Assembly (NCBI GenBank): GCA_022701365.1
Contig: JAKUHH010000201.1
Location: 1,054,001 to 1,118,000 of the forward strand
DNA: 64,000 nt
Source of the DNA: Mycocentrospora acerina
Lineage: Eukaryota > Ascomycota > Dothideomycetes > Pleosporales
Direction of reading: 5' to 3'
A model generated the notes under the pieces. That model made no database searches. It saw only the letters and a list, made by a program, of their open reading frames with translations, and was not told the DNA's origin. The first letter of the stretch is position 1. Each line of letters starts with the position of its first letter. Below, piece by piece: positions 30,505-42,700 of the stretch. Made by a program: the position numbers and the translations under genes.

Positions 30505-33214
30505 ATGGCCGAAGCGGTCAAAGACGCCGTCAGCCAGGTCGCCGAGAGCGTCAAGAACCTCGCCGTCGCCGGGGAGCAAAAGGCAGAGCAAAAGGCAGCA
30601 AAGGCAGACAAGGCCCCAAAGCCCAAGAAGGACAAGAAGCCAAAGGGCGGCGACGGCGACGGGCGCCCGCTGACGCTTGACCCTGCGCCAGCCTACATTG
30701 ACCACCGCGTCCAGATCTTGTGCGTCCAGCATCCCTTGGTGTGTCTACTGCCTGGATGCTAACAACCCCCAGCGAGAAGCTCAAGGCCAAATACGACGAC
30801 GAGGTCGCCCAGAAGCCCCGCGGTACGCCCCTCTGCCACGAACCCACACCGTGTCTCTCTACTGACCCATGTCCCCCCACACAGAGAAGATCACCGTCAC
30901 ACTCGAAGATGGCAAGATGATCGAGGGAGAGTCGTGGGTCACCAGCCCTGCCGACATCGCGCGCAACATCGCCAAGAGCCTGTTCGAACGCACCGTCATT
31001 GCCCGTCTCGACAAGGGCACGCCAGAGGAGACACTCTGGGATCTCGAGCGACCCCTCGAGAAGAGCTGCAAGCTGGAGCTCCTGCCATTCGAGCATCCAG
31101 AGGGCAAGAAGGTCTTCTGGCACTCGAGTGCGCATATTCTCGGAGAAGCCTCAGAGCGCAGGTTTGGGTGCGACCTTTGCATTGGTCCCCCAATTGAGGA
31201 TGGATTCTACTACGAGGTACGTCGATGCTGAGGTTAGCCCAAACTCTTTGGAGTATTTTGCAGTTGCCGTTCCGCAATCGCAAAATATCCCGAAGCGACA
31301 CAAACCATGGCACGAGTGCTCAAAGATGGAACAATTGACCTTGCTAACCTTAATCCAGATGGCCCTTCCTGAAAAAGCTGCCGTCGAGCAGTCAGACTAC
31401 AAGCCCCTCGAGACCATTGTCAGCAGCATCGTCAAGGAGAAGCAGCCTTTCCAGCGCCTCAGCCTTTCCAAGGATGACTTGTAAGTACCAAGCTGCTGAA
31501 ACAAAAACATACTGCTGATTAGTCTACAGGCTTGAGATGTTCAAGTCCAACCCATACAAGCAGCACATCATCAAGGACAAAATTGCCGACGGAACCTTCA
31601 CTACTGTGTACCGTAACGGACCTCTGATTGATCTTTGCCGCGGCCCTCACGTACCCCACACAGGACGTGTCAAGCAATTCAAGATCATGAAGAACTCTGC
31701 GTCTTACTTCCTTGGAGATGCCAACAATGACAGCCTGCAGCGTATCTACGGTGTCTCTTTCCCCGACAAGGATTCGATGCATGAACATCTCAAATTCCTC
31801 GAGGAGGCTGCAAGGCGCGATCACCGAAAGATTGGAAAGGAGCAAGAGTTGTTCTTCTTCCACGAGTACAGCCCTGGTTCCTGCTTCTTCCTTCCTCACG
31901 GCCAGATCATCTACAACACACTGCAGGCATTCCTTCGCGAAGAGTACTGGAATCGTGGCTACCAAGAAGTCGGATCGCCCAACATGTACAATTCTGCCCT
32001 ATGGAAGACCTCCGGTCACTGGCAACATTATGCTGACGACATGTTCACCTTCGACGTCGAGAAGGAGAAGTGGGCGCTGAAGCCCATGAACTGCCCTGGC
32101 CATTGCTTGATATTCAAACATCGGGAGCGAAGCTACCGAGAACTCCCAATCCGCATGGCTGACTTCGGTATTCTTCATCGAAATGAAGCCAGTGGTGCCC
32201 TCACTGGTCTCACACGAGTTCGCAGATTCCAGCAGGACGACACCCATATCTTCTGTACACAGGATCAAATCACCGAAGAGATCTCTGGTCTCTTCGACTT
32301 CCTGAGGGCCGTGTACGGAAAGTTCGGCTTCACCTTCAAGTTGAAGCTCAGCACACGCCCAGAAGGCTTCCTCGGCGATGTCGAGACATGGGACAAAGCC
32401 GAGGCGAAGTTGACTGAGGCCCTTGACGAGTTCACAGCTGGAGGTGGTGGCGTCTGGGAGCTGAACCCTGGTGATGGAGCGTTCTACGGTCCCAAGATCG
32501 ATATCACGATTTCTGATGCCCTGAAGCGAGAGTTCCAGTGCGCTACAATCCAGCTCGATTTCCAACTTCCTAACCAGTTTGAACTCGAATACATGACTTC
32601 AGAAGTTGCAACCGCCAAGTCCAAGGACGAGAAGACCAAGGAGGAGCAGCCCAAGGTGGAGACCAAGAAGGAAGAACAGGCGGGAGGCGACGCATCGCTC
32701 ACCAGGAAGATTCCCCCACCACAGCCAGGTTACGCTCGCCCTGTCATGATTCACCGTGCCATCTACGGTTCGTTTGAGCGATTCATCGCGTAAGTTGTCT
32801 TACAGCCATAAAGTATTAGAATTGGTATGCTAACATATCTCAAGTATCCTGACAGAGCACTTTGCTGGCCGCTGGCCATTCTGGCTTTCTCCTCGCCAAG
32901 TCATGGTTATCCCCGTAATGCCCGGTGCCAACGACTACGTCAAGCAGGTGCAGGCCGAGCTCCGCAAGCAACACATCCACGCCGACATTGACATTAGCGG
33001 CAACACTATGCAGAAGAAGATCCGCACAGCGCAACTGTCTCTCTACAACTACATCATGGTGGTCGGAGCCGAGGAGCAGGAGAAGAGGGCAGTCAACTGG
33101 AGGAACCGCGACGACCAAGCCTCGCAACAGCGTGGCGAGGTTGTACCGCTAGATGAGGCGATCAAGAAGCTCGTCCAGCTGAGAGATGAGCGAAGGATTG
33201 AAAACCAGGTTTGA
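30505..33214 (+). CDS. THS1: Threonyl-tRNA synthetase
   Basis: Charges tRNA-Thr. Six exons (30505-30719, 30773-30822, 30885-31216, 31359-31480, 31530-32789, 32845-33214) give 782 residues from this ATG. Order: lysine-rich N-terminal extension; TGS domain (EKITVTLEDGKMIEGESWVT); editing domain with HSSAH and CRGPH, the HxxxH and CxxxH zinc/editing motifs; class II core with motif 2 (HRNEASGALTGLTRVRRFQQ) and motif 3 (VMIHRAIYGSFERF); anticodon-binding domain (PRQVMVIPVMPGANDYV). MNCPGHC holds the catalytic zinc cysteine. A roughly 40-residue K/E-rich insert (KTKEEQPKVETKKEEQAGGD) sits between motifs 2 and 3. This ATG gives the cytosolic form; an in-frame upstream ATG may add a mitochondrial presequence. 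Confidence 0.95.
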
Positions 33215-35159
33215 GGAGGAGTGATGATGATACCAGGGATTAGGTGCAGTCTTAGATGCATGGGGGACGATTATATGATGAAATAAGATGAGAAAAGATC
33301 TTAGACGATATATGAGATGTTTCTTCCAAAAAGATGGACTTTTTACAGTTTGGCCCCTTTTTTAGTGGTCGCATCAAAAAATATGAATACCTGTTTCATC
33401 GCAAGCAAGGTCTGTAACGTTATCGGTGACATCAACTTTTTGCGTTGTTGTTGTGATATTCAACGCGAGTTGACTGATATGTCGAGTAGAAATCGCTGAG
33501 GATTATGAACTCGCATCTATCATTGTCACATACTCCTGCTAAGTTATCACTATGACGAAATACTATAGGTATAGCACATGTATTGCAATATAACGATCAA
33601 CCAGTGTACTTTGTATTGCGTCTACCCATTCTTCAGCACAAATCGACTATCCTCCATAAAAACAACACCACCACATAGCGCCCCTCTCCTCGCAGCTCGT
33701 CCCACAACTCTCCTAAGCATACCTTCATCTCTCGAATGGATGATGTAGCCAACAAGAAATATGGAAGACGATACAAATTGATTTACTCATGATGTGACAT
33801 ACATTTCTCATGAACACATATTTGCGCTCCAGAAAACGCCCAAAGACGTCCTATTTGAAGGAGCAATACATGTGTATACACATGTATATTTAACTCCACT
33901 CGATCTTGCACATACATACACTACATACATACACTACATACATAGGCAGTACATCCACACTAACCTCGTTGTTTAAGAAATAGATGTATTCCCAAAAGCC
34001 AATTGAGGAACATATATCAATCGACCCACCGCTGGATAGAAAAAAAAAACGTAAAATTAAACAGAACCACCATTGAAAGCCAAATTATTAGTTCATTTTT
34101 AACGTTATTAAATGCACAAATACGTGGTTTAAGCTACATGACGAGCACGAATTAACGAAGAAAAGAATAAAAAATATGATTATACGATGATGAATTGATT
34201 CATCGCAGAAAGGACAACCACAACAACTACAATTACGAGACGAATTAAACGTTAGCAAAAAAAACCCAATTTCCCCTATCAACAATGAAGTGATCTTTCA
34301 TTGAAGATTTTCAAAAAAAAAAAAAATATCTCACCCTCCAAAACAATCCAATTATGAAAAAAATGTATGTTTGAAAAAAAAAAGGTTTACAAACTCCCCA
34401 CCTATCACAATTGACACTGTACTATCAAGAAATAGAGGGAAAAAAACAACAGTAGACGTCTAAAATTTTCAAATACAAGTACATCATAATCCACGCTCTC
34501 TCCCGCCCCCCCCCCTTCCAACGAGAGAACCTTCCTTCCCAAAGAAGTTGAAAAAAAAACAACAATAACATCATCAATGTATAAATACCATCTTTACTCA
34601 TTGATTAATTCGTTCATAAACACACAAAGAAAACCCAGAAATTGCTTTTCCTCCATTCTAAACACAAAATAAAATAAATAATAACATGTTAGTATAGATT
34701 TTCATCAAACGATTGATCGTTTAAATTATTTATTTATTTGTCTCGTTTCTTTTCTAGATGCGAGGAAGATCTTCTTGATGATGGCGGGGGGTGGAATGTG
34801 GGATTTGACGGCGTGGCGGGGATCTACCTTACGTGGTGGGTAGGTGTCTTCGTGGTCGACTTCGAGGAGAGGCGGAGATTCTCATATTTCTGGCGTCAGG
34901 AGAATCGCATGAATGGATTGGTGGTCGAATGTAAGTGTAAAGACAAGGTTATCAACCGCACGTCAAAATTGGCCAAAGATATCAGACAATACAGAGTATA
35001 AATATTAACTCAAAATGGTATTGTTCTATAGAGACTTTTCGTCAAAATACAAAAAGAAGTAAACTTGTTCACTTCTCATCGAGCAAACTCAGGCGGGAAA
35101 TCAAACAAAAGAAATGAATCACCCCCACGGCCACACCACCGGGATTATTTAGCAAGCGT
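33215..35159. other. AT-rich gap between convergent genes
   Basis: About 1.9 kb between the 3' ends of the synthetase and GH72 genes. It is A/T-rich with homopolymeric A runs, a CATACATACACTA-type repeat near 33908-33945 and no supported gene. The open frame at 34738-35001 has no recognisable content. Confidence 0.5.
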
Positions 35160-36952
35160 CTACAACAAGATCATAGCCATACCCGCAGCCACGGCGCCGG
35201 AGACGTACATTCCGAGGCCGAAAATGCCAAACTTGAGCTGGGGAACTGAGAGACCAGCAGCGGCACCGGCAGAGCTGGTGCTGGAGCTGGTGCTACCCTT
35301 AGCCGTACCGCTAACAACACCGGTGCCAGCAGAGCCAGCAGCCGAGATCAGGGTTGCGCAGGTACCGGAAGCCGAAGTAGCAGCCTTGGTGGTGGCCTTG
35401 CCCTTGAAGGCGCAGCCGCCGCTGACAGCACCGGCATAAGCATTCAGGGCGAAGGAAAGCTGCTCCTTGCTCGTGCACATGCTGTAGGCACCGTAGGGAC
35501 CAGCAGTGGCGTTCTTGTTGATACCAGTGCAGTACTTTCCGCTCTTCTCACCGCAGATGAAGCCGAACATATCGGCATAGTCCTTCTCGGTGGCCTTGTC
35601 GGCAACTTGGCACGAGAGTGTGTCCAACATGCAGCTGCAAAGCTGGGAGTTGGCAACGGGTGGCAGAGGAGAGGACACGGCCTCCCATTTACCCTGGGAG
35701 ACCTTGGGGCATGCAGCAGCAGCGGTGTTGGTTGGCTGGTAGTCGCTCATCTTGACGCCACTAGGGGTAGCCTTCGCGATCTGGCTGGAAAGGTTGTCAA
35801 AGTCCTTGTTGGTGGTGACCTTGCCGTTGGAAACAGTAGCGAGACCTTGATGTCATTAGCAAAGCACCACTGATCGGAGAATAGTGCAATACATACCGTA
35901 CTTGTTTGCCTCCTCGAAATACATGTACACGATACCACCGGACCAGACACCCGTCATCTGCTTTCCGTACAGAGCACCGACTTCGGTAAACGGACGAGGA
36001 CGGGGCGTGTTGCAACCGTACTCGGCGAAGAAGACGGGGACATTGTAGCTCTCGAATTCCTTTGTACGAACATCGAAGCCAGATTCGGTGTACGAAGAAT
36101 CGCCGCACCAGGAATAGATGTTGTAGCCCCAGAAGTCGATGGAGTCCGATGTGTTTCCACAGTCGAAGTAGTTGGCAAGGTTCTCACGGATATCGGCATC
36201 GTCATTGGTAGCGTATCCGACACCGACTGAGCGATAGTTCTTGCTCTTGATGTAGGCCTTTGTGTCGCGCACAGCTGCCTTGACGAAAGCACTGGCCTGT
36301 GTGTTATTGAATTGGTTGGATACCTCGTTACCTGCGAAGAAACCGAGAGTATTGTCATACTGCATTAGGTCGTCGACAACGCTGGTGTAACGCGTGTAAA
36401 GTTCGGTGGTCCACCCCGGGTCATCACGGTTGATCGAGAGTCCAGGCTCAGATAAATCTGCTACGACATAGATGCCTGCATCGGCCAATGCCTTCATGCA
36501 GGCGCTGTGGTCCTTGGAAGGATCGATGGCATACACACGGATAGTGTTTGTCTGGAGCTTTTTGAGGTACTCAATGTCACGTTTGCATGCTGTGGCGTCC
36601 GCAAGAGGGTCCGTGATGTTGATGCCATCGGTGCTGGTCTGGGATGTGTTCGTGTTGACCTCCTCTACTTTTTGTGAGCTTATTTTATGTATGATGGGGA
36701 TCAAAACGCCTACGTTGGTATGCGACACCTTTCATGAAGCTATGTGACTGTTAGCTGAGTTGATTACCACTGCGTCAAAGCACTGCTTACAACTGGGTGC
36801 CACTGCTCTTGTAAAAGAACTTAGAGCCCTGTGCACTTGTCAGCAATCGTGGTCATACCTGCCGTGGTACAGCAGCATACCTTAATGACGATTGGATCGA
36901 TTGCCGCTTGCACGCCAGCGAGCAATGCGGTTGCTGCAATGAGACCCCGCAT
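35160..36952 (-). CDS. GPI-anchored 1,3-beta-glucanosyltransferase, GH72 plus X8/CBM43
   Basis: Cell-wall enzyme of the Gel/Gas/Phr type that elongates beta-1,3-glucan at the outer face of the plasma membrane. Five exons (36952-36881, 36828-36791, 36739-36714, 36667-35897, 35845-35160) give 530 residues. Order: signal peptide (MRGLIAATALLAGVQA); GH72 catalytic domain with E160 (FAGNEVSN) as acid/base and E261 (FFAEYGCN) as nucleophile, the same positions reported for Aspergillus fumigatus Gel1; a cysteine-rich X8/CBM43 module (from about CPKVSQGKWEAV to GGCAFKGKA); a serine-rich region; and a C-terminal hydrophobic GPI-attachment signal (GMYVSGAVAAGMAMILL). The X8 domain places it in the GAS1/GEL4-like class. 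It is divergent from beta-1,3-glucan synthase, which makes its substrate. Confidence 0.95.
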
Positions 36953-39759
36953 CTTGATAGTAATGCCGTTGCAATATTATCCAAGAAATTGTAGAAATTG
37001 GCAGAGCTTGATGTTGAAGCGCCGAGCAAAGAGTGTGAAGAAGAAGTTCTGGGCAATCGCAAAGTCGGTCAAAAGAGTGTGGTGTGACGGCAAACAAAAA
37101 CCGGACAAAGTGACAGTGCGACAGCAGTAAAGAATGACTGGTAAAAAGAAAGTTTCACTGTAGAAACAGCTTTGAGGCACACAGGGTGAAAGAGTGCTGA
37201 AGTTGACAAGCTTCCCTCCAAGACGGATCTGCGAGGTTGAAGACTTGCCCCTGGCGCTAGGCTGTTTCAGACAATTAGGCCCAAGCGTCCTCGTGTTTAG
37301 CGCCAGCTCTGCATACTCTGGGTAGCCAGTACCCGCACACTGTCATCCTTTTGTGAAAATCACACGCTCAACTCTATATGACGTATGGGGAACATGTTGG
37401 ATCACAATTTGATAGCTGTATAGCGCAGTAAGAAAGGCTGTTCGTCTGCCTCCTGCAGGTACCAGGCAACGCGTACGCGCAATTTACTGTGACCCACTGG
37501 CAGCCGCCCTGCCCCACTGCGTTGTGTTGCAGATCATTCCGGTGTCAGCGGCGGCTATTTTGAGCGCCCCCCATTACATTTCTGGAATCTTATGGATTTG
37601 TTGTGCGGCTTCTTCACGCCACGATCTAGGCGTGGCCGTGAGGTATTGAGGCGCAGATGGAAGCTTGTGAAAGGACTATATTGATGTGCGTAGGTAGTGT
37701 AGAGGTGTGCAAGGCTGCCGCGGAGTCGCCGGCACACTTGCTTGAAGCTGAAACGCCTGTGGCAAAGTCTTGGGGGTGCCCAATGGAATGCCCCGTCTTG
37801 CATTGTTCATCAAAAAGTTGGCAAGTTGGTTCCGCCTTGGAAGCGCGCATGACAGTTCCGGAATGTTATTGGATGGCCGTTGTGGACAGAACAGGTTGAA
37901 AAACTTCCATTAGCTTTCCTAGTGGATGTAGGTGTGAAGGAGTCGCTAACATGAGGTTGCGAAACCTTTGGATCTCTAGTGGTGCACCGGCTACTCTTAC
38001 AGTAGTGTACTGCCGTCTCTCTCATGCGCGATATTTCATATTGCCATTTTGATGGGCCGTCTTTAGTACGCGAGAAAATGCCCTTGTAAGTGCACTTATG
38101 AAATCAGGTGCTTACATATCACGTATTTGAATTTGTAGCCGTCGTGTGGACCACGGTGTCTGAAAGTCTGGGAAACAGAGCACTCTGTCATGAGAATTCT
38201 CAACGTACAAAAAACTTGATATATGTCATGTCCAGCCGCTGTCAACCACTGCGACATCTCGCGTGTGCAGTGCTTAACAGGATCCCTACAATTAATTGGC
38301 TGCGCATGCTTCAAAGGAGTCAGTAATACAATGGTGGCAGCAGCTTCGCAGTGTCAGAGTTTCGGCAGACAAGTGGATATGAGAGGGAATGGCGGGATAT
38401 GAGGCACCCGTTCCCCATGCAGCGACAGCCTCAACAGATGCCCACAGCCCCCTTGGACTTGCGACGAGCTACAGCACCGTTGGTCGGGATGACGCGGGAA
38501 ATGCGCCACACGCTACTGGGTTGTCGATAAGAAAAATAGCCTATCGCCATGATTGTTGGCAGGCGGTTTCGGTTTGATCACCACGGGCCATCTTGCCGAT
38601 TTGGTCCGTCTTGACTTTTGCCATGCTAGCTGCTGCAGTGTCGTGACGTGGATGGCGAGTGGCAGATGGCAGAAGGTAGGTGATGGATAGCAGAGGGTAA
38701 TCACAAGAGGCAGATGATGTTTGATGGCAGGACAATGAATGAGACAGGGAGGCTTTGGCAGAGCCGTCAGCTCCAACTCCCGAACACTTCTAATGTCCAT
38801 GTATCCCATGCAGCCCCACGGCGTTCCTGGGTCCACCGGGAACGTCGATTATCGATATACGGCCGATCGGGGGATTCGGACAAGAAGATCCCAACAATAA
38901 AGAAGGTGATGATGCGCAGAGAGGGCCACCCCCAGCTTTTGGACAGATCAGAGTTGGAGTGCAAGAGGCAGATGTTCAATCCTGCGCACGCACAGTCGGC
39001 CATGGGGCGACTAATGAAGAAATGCACCATGCGCCTTGTTATGAGATGAGCTCATGGCTGCCTCCACTTCGCTCGAATGCGGTGCAGCCGTAGAGTATTG
39101 CGAGGGGGCACCCATGCACAGCGCGATGGCGTTAGTAGGCTTGGCGAGGTGCCTCTCAATCTCAGGGGAAACTTGTAAAAAGGCTCTGACTGCCACCCCT
39201 TGACGGTCCCTACGGTCGTTTTCTCTTCCCAACCTCTCCGAGCCTCTGCTCATTCTTTCCTCTGCCTCTCGTTTCTTTTGCGTCGAGGCTGGCACGGATT
39301 TCCAGCGGATCTGCAACCGACTTTTGAGGGGAGCCGCTACCGCCACTCACAATCAAGTTTCCAGGTTCCAGCAGAGCGCTAACCCGTCCGCGCGTCTCCT
39401 GGCAACAACGCCCGACTGCAGCTGCTCGTAGCACCATTCACTCGTTCAAACCAAAACCACAACAACATCCGCCTCAGCCCCAAAACAACAGCCACGACTG
39501 GGCCCCGCACGATTGTCCTGCCACCTTCATATAAACACTCGCCCAATACACTCGCTCGAACAATCTCTTGCAGCAAACATCTACCGCTGCATTAACGACT
39601 GCCAACATACACTTAATACGACTTTGCCGCTCCTAATGCCCATTGTTTGAGGTACGCCCTTGTCGCCATCCCCGTTTCAGGCCACATCCGCCCTCTACAG
39701 AACAGCGCGCTGACATTGCGCCAGCAGGTTCTACATTGCAATTATAATTGCTCCTCGCC
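36953..39759. other. Long divergent promoter region, GH72/FKS1
   Basis: About 2.8 kb separate two divergent cell-wall genes. No gene is supported. There is a GGCAGATG-like G/A-rich stretch at about 38650-38730 and pyrimidine-rich tracts at 39215-39280 that look like FKS1 core promoter or leader. Several short open frames lack recognisable domains or splicing context. Confidence 0.5.
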
Positions 39760-42700
39760 ATGTCTGCACATCCGCAGGGAGGCCACTACGACGACGGCTA
39801 CGGCCACGGCCAAGGTCAGGCCAATGCCCACGGTCAGGACGCGTACTACCAAGACGATCAGTACAGCGGACAGTATCATGACGACGCTGCTCGTGGAAAT
39901 CAGCAGCAGCACGGCGATGCTTACTACGATGAATCGTACGTTTTAGCAGTATTTGCATCTTTCTGTTCTCGTTGCTAACTTGTGCTACAGAGCCTATTAC
40001 GATGGCCATGGTCAGGGCCAGGGCCAACACCAACAGAATGGCTACTACGATGAACGTGGCGGTCAGCAACAGGGCTACCAAGACGAGTACTACAACGATC
40101 AGTACTACGATCAAGGAGGTGCTCAAGAGGGCTATGCCCAGCAAAACGGCCAAAAGTGAGAACATGCCTCTTCCACATACGTGTTACCAAGCTAATAACG
40201 AAAAGCGCTCAACAACCTCGTCGCCACGATTCTGAAGAGGACTCGGAGACGTTCAGCGATTTCACGATGCGCTCTGACATGGCTCGTGCCACCGACATGG
40301 ATTATTACGGCCGAGGTGATGAGAGGTACAACAGTTATGAGGGCGATGGTGCAAACCGTGGCTACAGGCCCCCCTCGTCTCAAGTTTCGTACGGCGGTAA
40401 CCGCTCTTCGGGTGCCTCCACGCCCATCTACGGTATGGACTACTCGAATGCTCTTCCCGCAGGTCAACGATCACGCGAGCCATACCCTGCTTGGACTGCA
40501 GAAGCCCAAATTCCTTGCACAAAGGAGGAGATTGAGGATATCTTCCTAGACCTTACGGCCAAGTTCGGATTCCAACGTGATAGCATGAGGAACATGTACG
40601 ACCACTTCATGACACTCCTAGACTCTCGCGCTTCCCGCATGTCTCCCAACCAGGCTCTCCTGTCACTTCATGCTGATTACATCGGCGGAGAGAATGCCAA
40701 CTTCCGAAGATGGTATTTTGCCGCCCACCTTGATCTCGACGACGCTGTTGGTTTCTCCAACATGAACCTTGGCAAGGCAAATCGCAGAACCCGCAAGGCT
40801 CGCAAAGCGGCACAGAAGAAGGCTTCAGAGAACCCCGGAAATGAGCAAGAGACTCTTGACGCTTTCGAGGGAGACAGTAGTTTGGAGGCGGCCGAATACC
40901 GCTGGAAGACACGCATGAACCGAATGTCACAACACGACCGCGTCCGCCAAGTCGCTCTCTACCTCCTCTGTTGGGGTGAGGCCAATCAGGTCCGTTTCAT
41001 GCCTGAGCTCATGTGTTTCATTTTCAAGTGCGCCGACGACTACCTCAACTCGCCTGCTGGACAAGCTCAGACTGAACCCATTGAGGAATTCACCTACCTA
41101 AACAACATTATCACTCCTTTGTACCAGTACTGTCGTGATCAGGGTTACGAGATCCAGGATGGCAAGTACGTTCGAAGAGAGCGTGATCATCATGCCATTA
41201 TTGGTTATGATGATATCAACCAGCTCTTTTGGTATCCAGAAGGTCTTGAGCGCATCATTTTCGAGGATAAATCTCGAATTGTCGATTTCCCCCCTGCTGA
41301 GCGCTACGCCAAGCTAAAGGATGTCGTCTGGAACAAGGTGTTTTTTAAGACCTATTACGAGCGACGATCTTGGTTCCATATGTTGGTCAACTTCAACCGC
41401 ATCTGGGTTATCCACATCACAGCGTTCTGGTTTTACACGTCATACAATTCGCAACCTCTTTACACGAGGAACTACCAACAACAAATCAACAATCCTCCGA
41501 CAACGCCCGAGATATTGTCTGTTGTTGGCTTAGGCGGTACTATTGCATCTCTAATCCAGGTCTTTGCGACCATTTGCGAATGGGTTTACGTTCCGCGCAA
41601 ATGGGCCGGTGCTCAACACTTGACCAAGCGTCTGATGTTTCTCCTCGCCGTTCTCGTAGTCAATGTGGCTCCTTTCGTCTACATCTTCGTCCTCGACAAC
41701 CGCAAGGGTACTATCCCCCACATCCTGGGTGGCGTTCAATTTGGTGTTGCCTTGATCACCTTTGTCTTCTTTTCGGTTATGCCCCTGGGAGGTCTATTCG
41801 GAAGCTACTTGACTCGCAATTCTCGCAAATACGTCGCCAGTCAAACGTTCACGGCTAGCTACCCCCGTCTCAAGGGCAATGACATGTGGATGTCTTACGG
41901 TCTTTGGGTCCTCGTCTTCACCGCGAAGCTCGCCGAATCCTATTTCTTCCTGACACTGTCGATCAAGGATCCTATTCGCATTCTCGCACACATGAAGAAG
42001 CCTGATTGCTTGGGTGACGCCATTATTGGTGACATTCTTTGCAAGTATCAGCCGCGTATTCTTCTTGGTCTGATGTACTTCATGGACTTGGTACTGTTCT
42101 TCCTGGACACGTACCTCTGGTACATCATTGCCAACATGTTGTTCTCAGTCTCGCGATCGTTTTACCTTGGTGTCTCCATCTGGAGTCCTTGGAGGAATAT
42201 CTTCTCTCGTCTCCCGAAACGTATCTACTCCAAGATTCTTGCCACAACGGACATGGAAATCAAGTACAAGCCCAAAGTCCTCATCTCTCAGATCTGGAAC
42301 GCCATAGTCATCTCCATGTACCGCGAGCATCTTCTTGCCATCGACCATGTCCAGAAGCTTCTATACCATCAGGTTCCGTCCGAGCAAGAGGGCAAGCGAA
42401 CATTGCGCGCACCTACCTTCTTCGTTTCTCAGGAAGATCACTCGTTCAAGACCGAGTTCTTTCCTGCTCAGAGCGAGGCTGAGCGTCGTATCTCTTTCTT
42501 CGCTCAGTCGCTTTCCACTCCGATTCCTGAACCCCTGCCAGTCGACAATATGCCTACATTCACGGTCATGATTCCTCACTACGGAGAGAAGATTCTTCTC
42601 TCCCTTCGTGAAATCATTCGTGAGGACGAGCCTTACTCTCGTGTCACTCTCCTGGAGTACCTTAAGCAACTTCATCCTCACGAATGGGATTGCTTCGTCA

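Noticed and set aside
34738..35001. 87-codon plus-strand frame between ThrRS and GH72 genes
   Set aside because: Single short frame in AT-rich convergent spacer without domain or conservation evidence.
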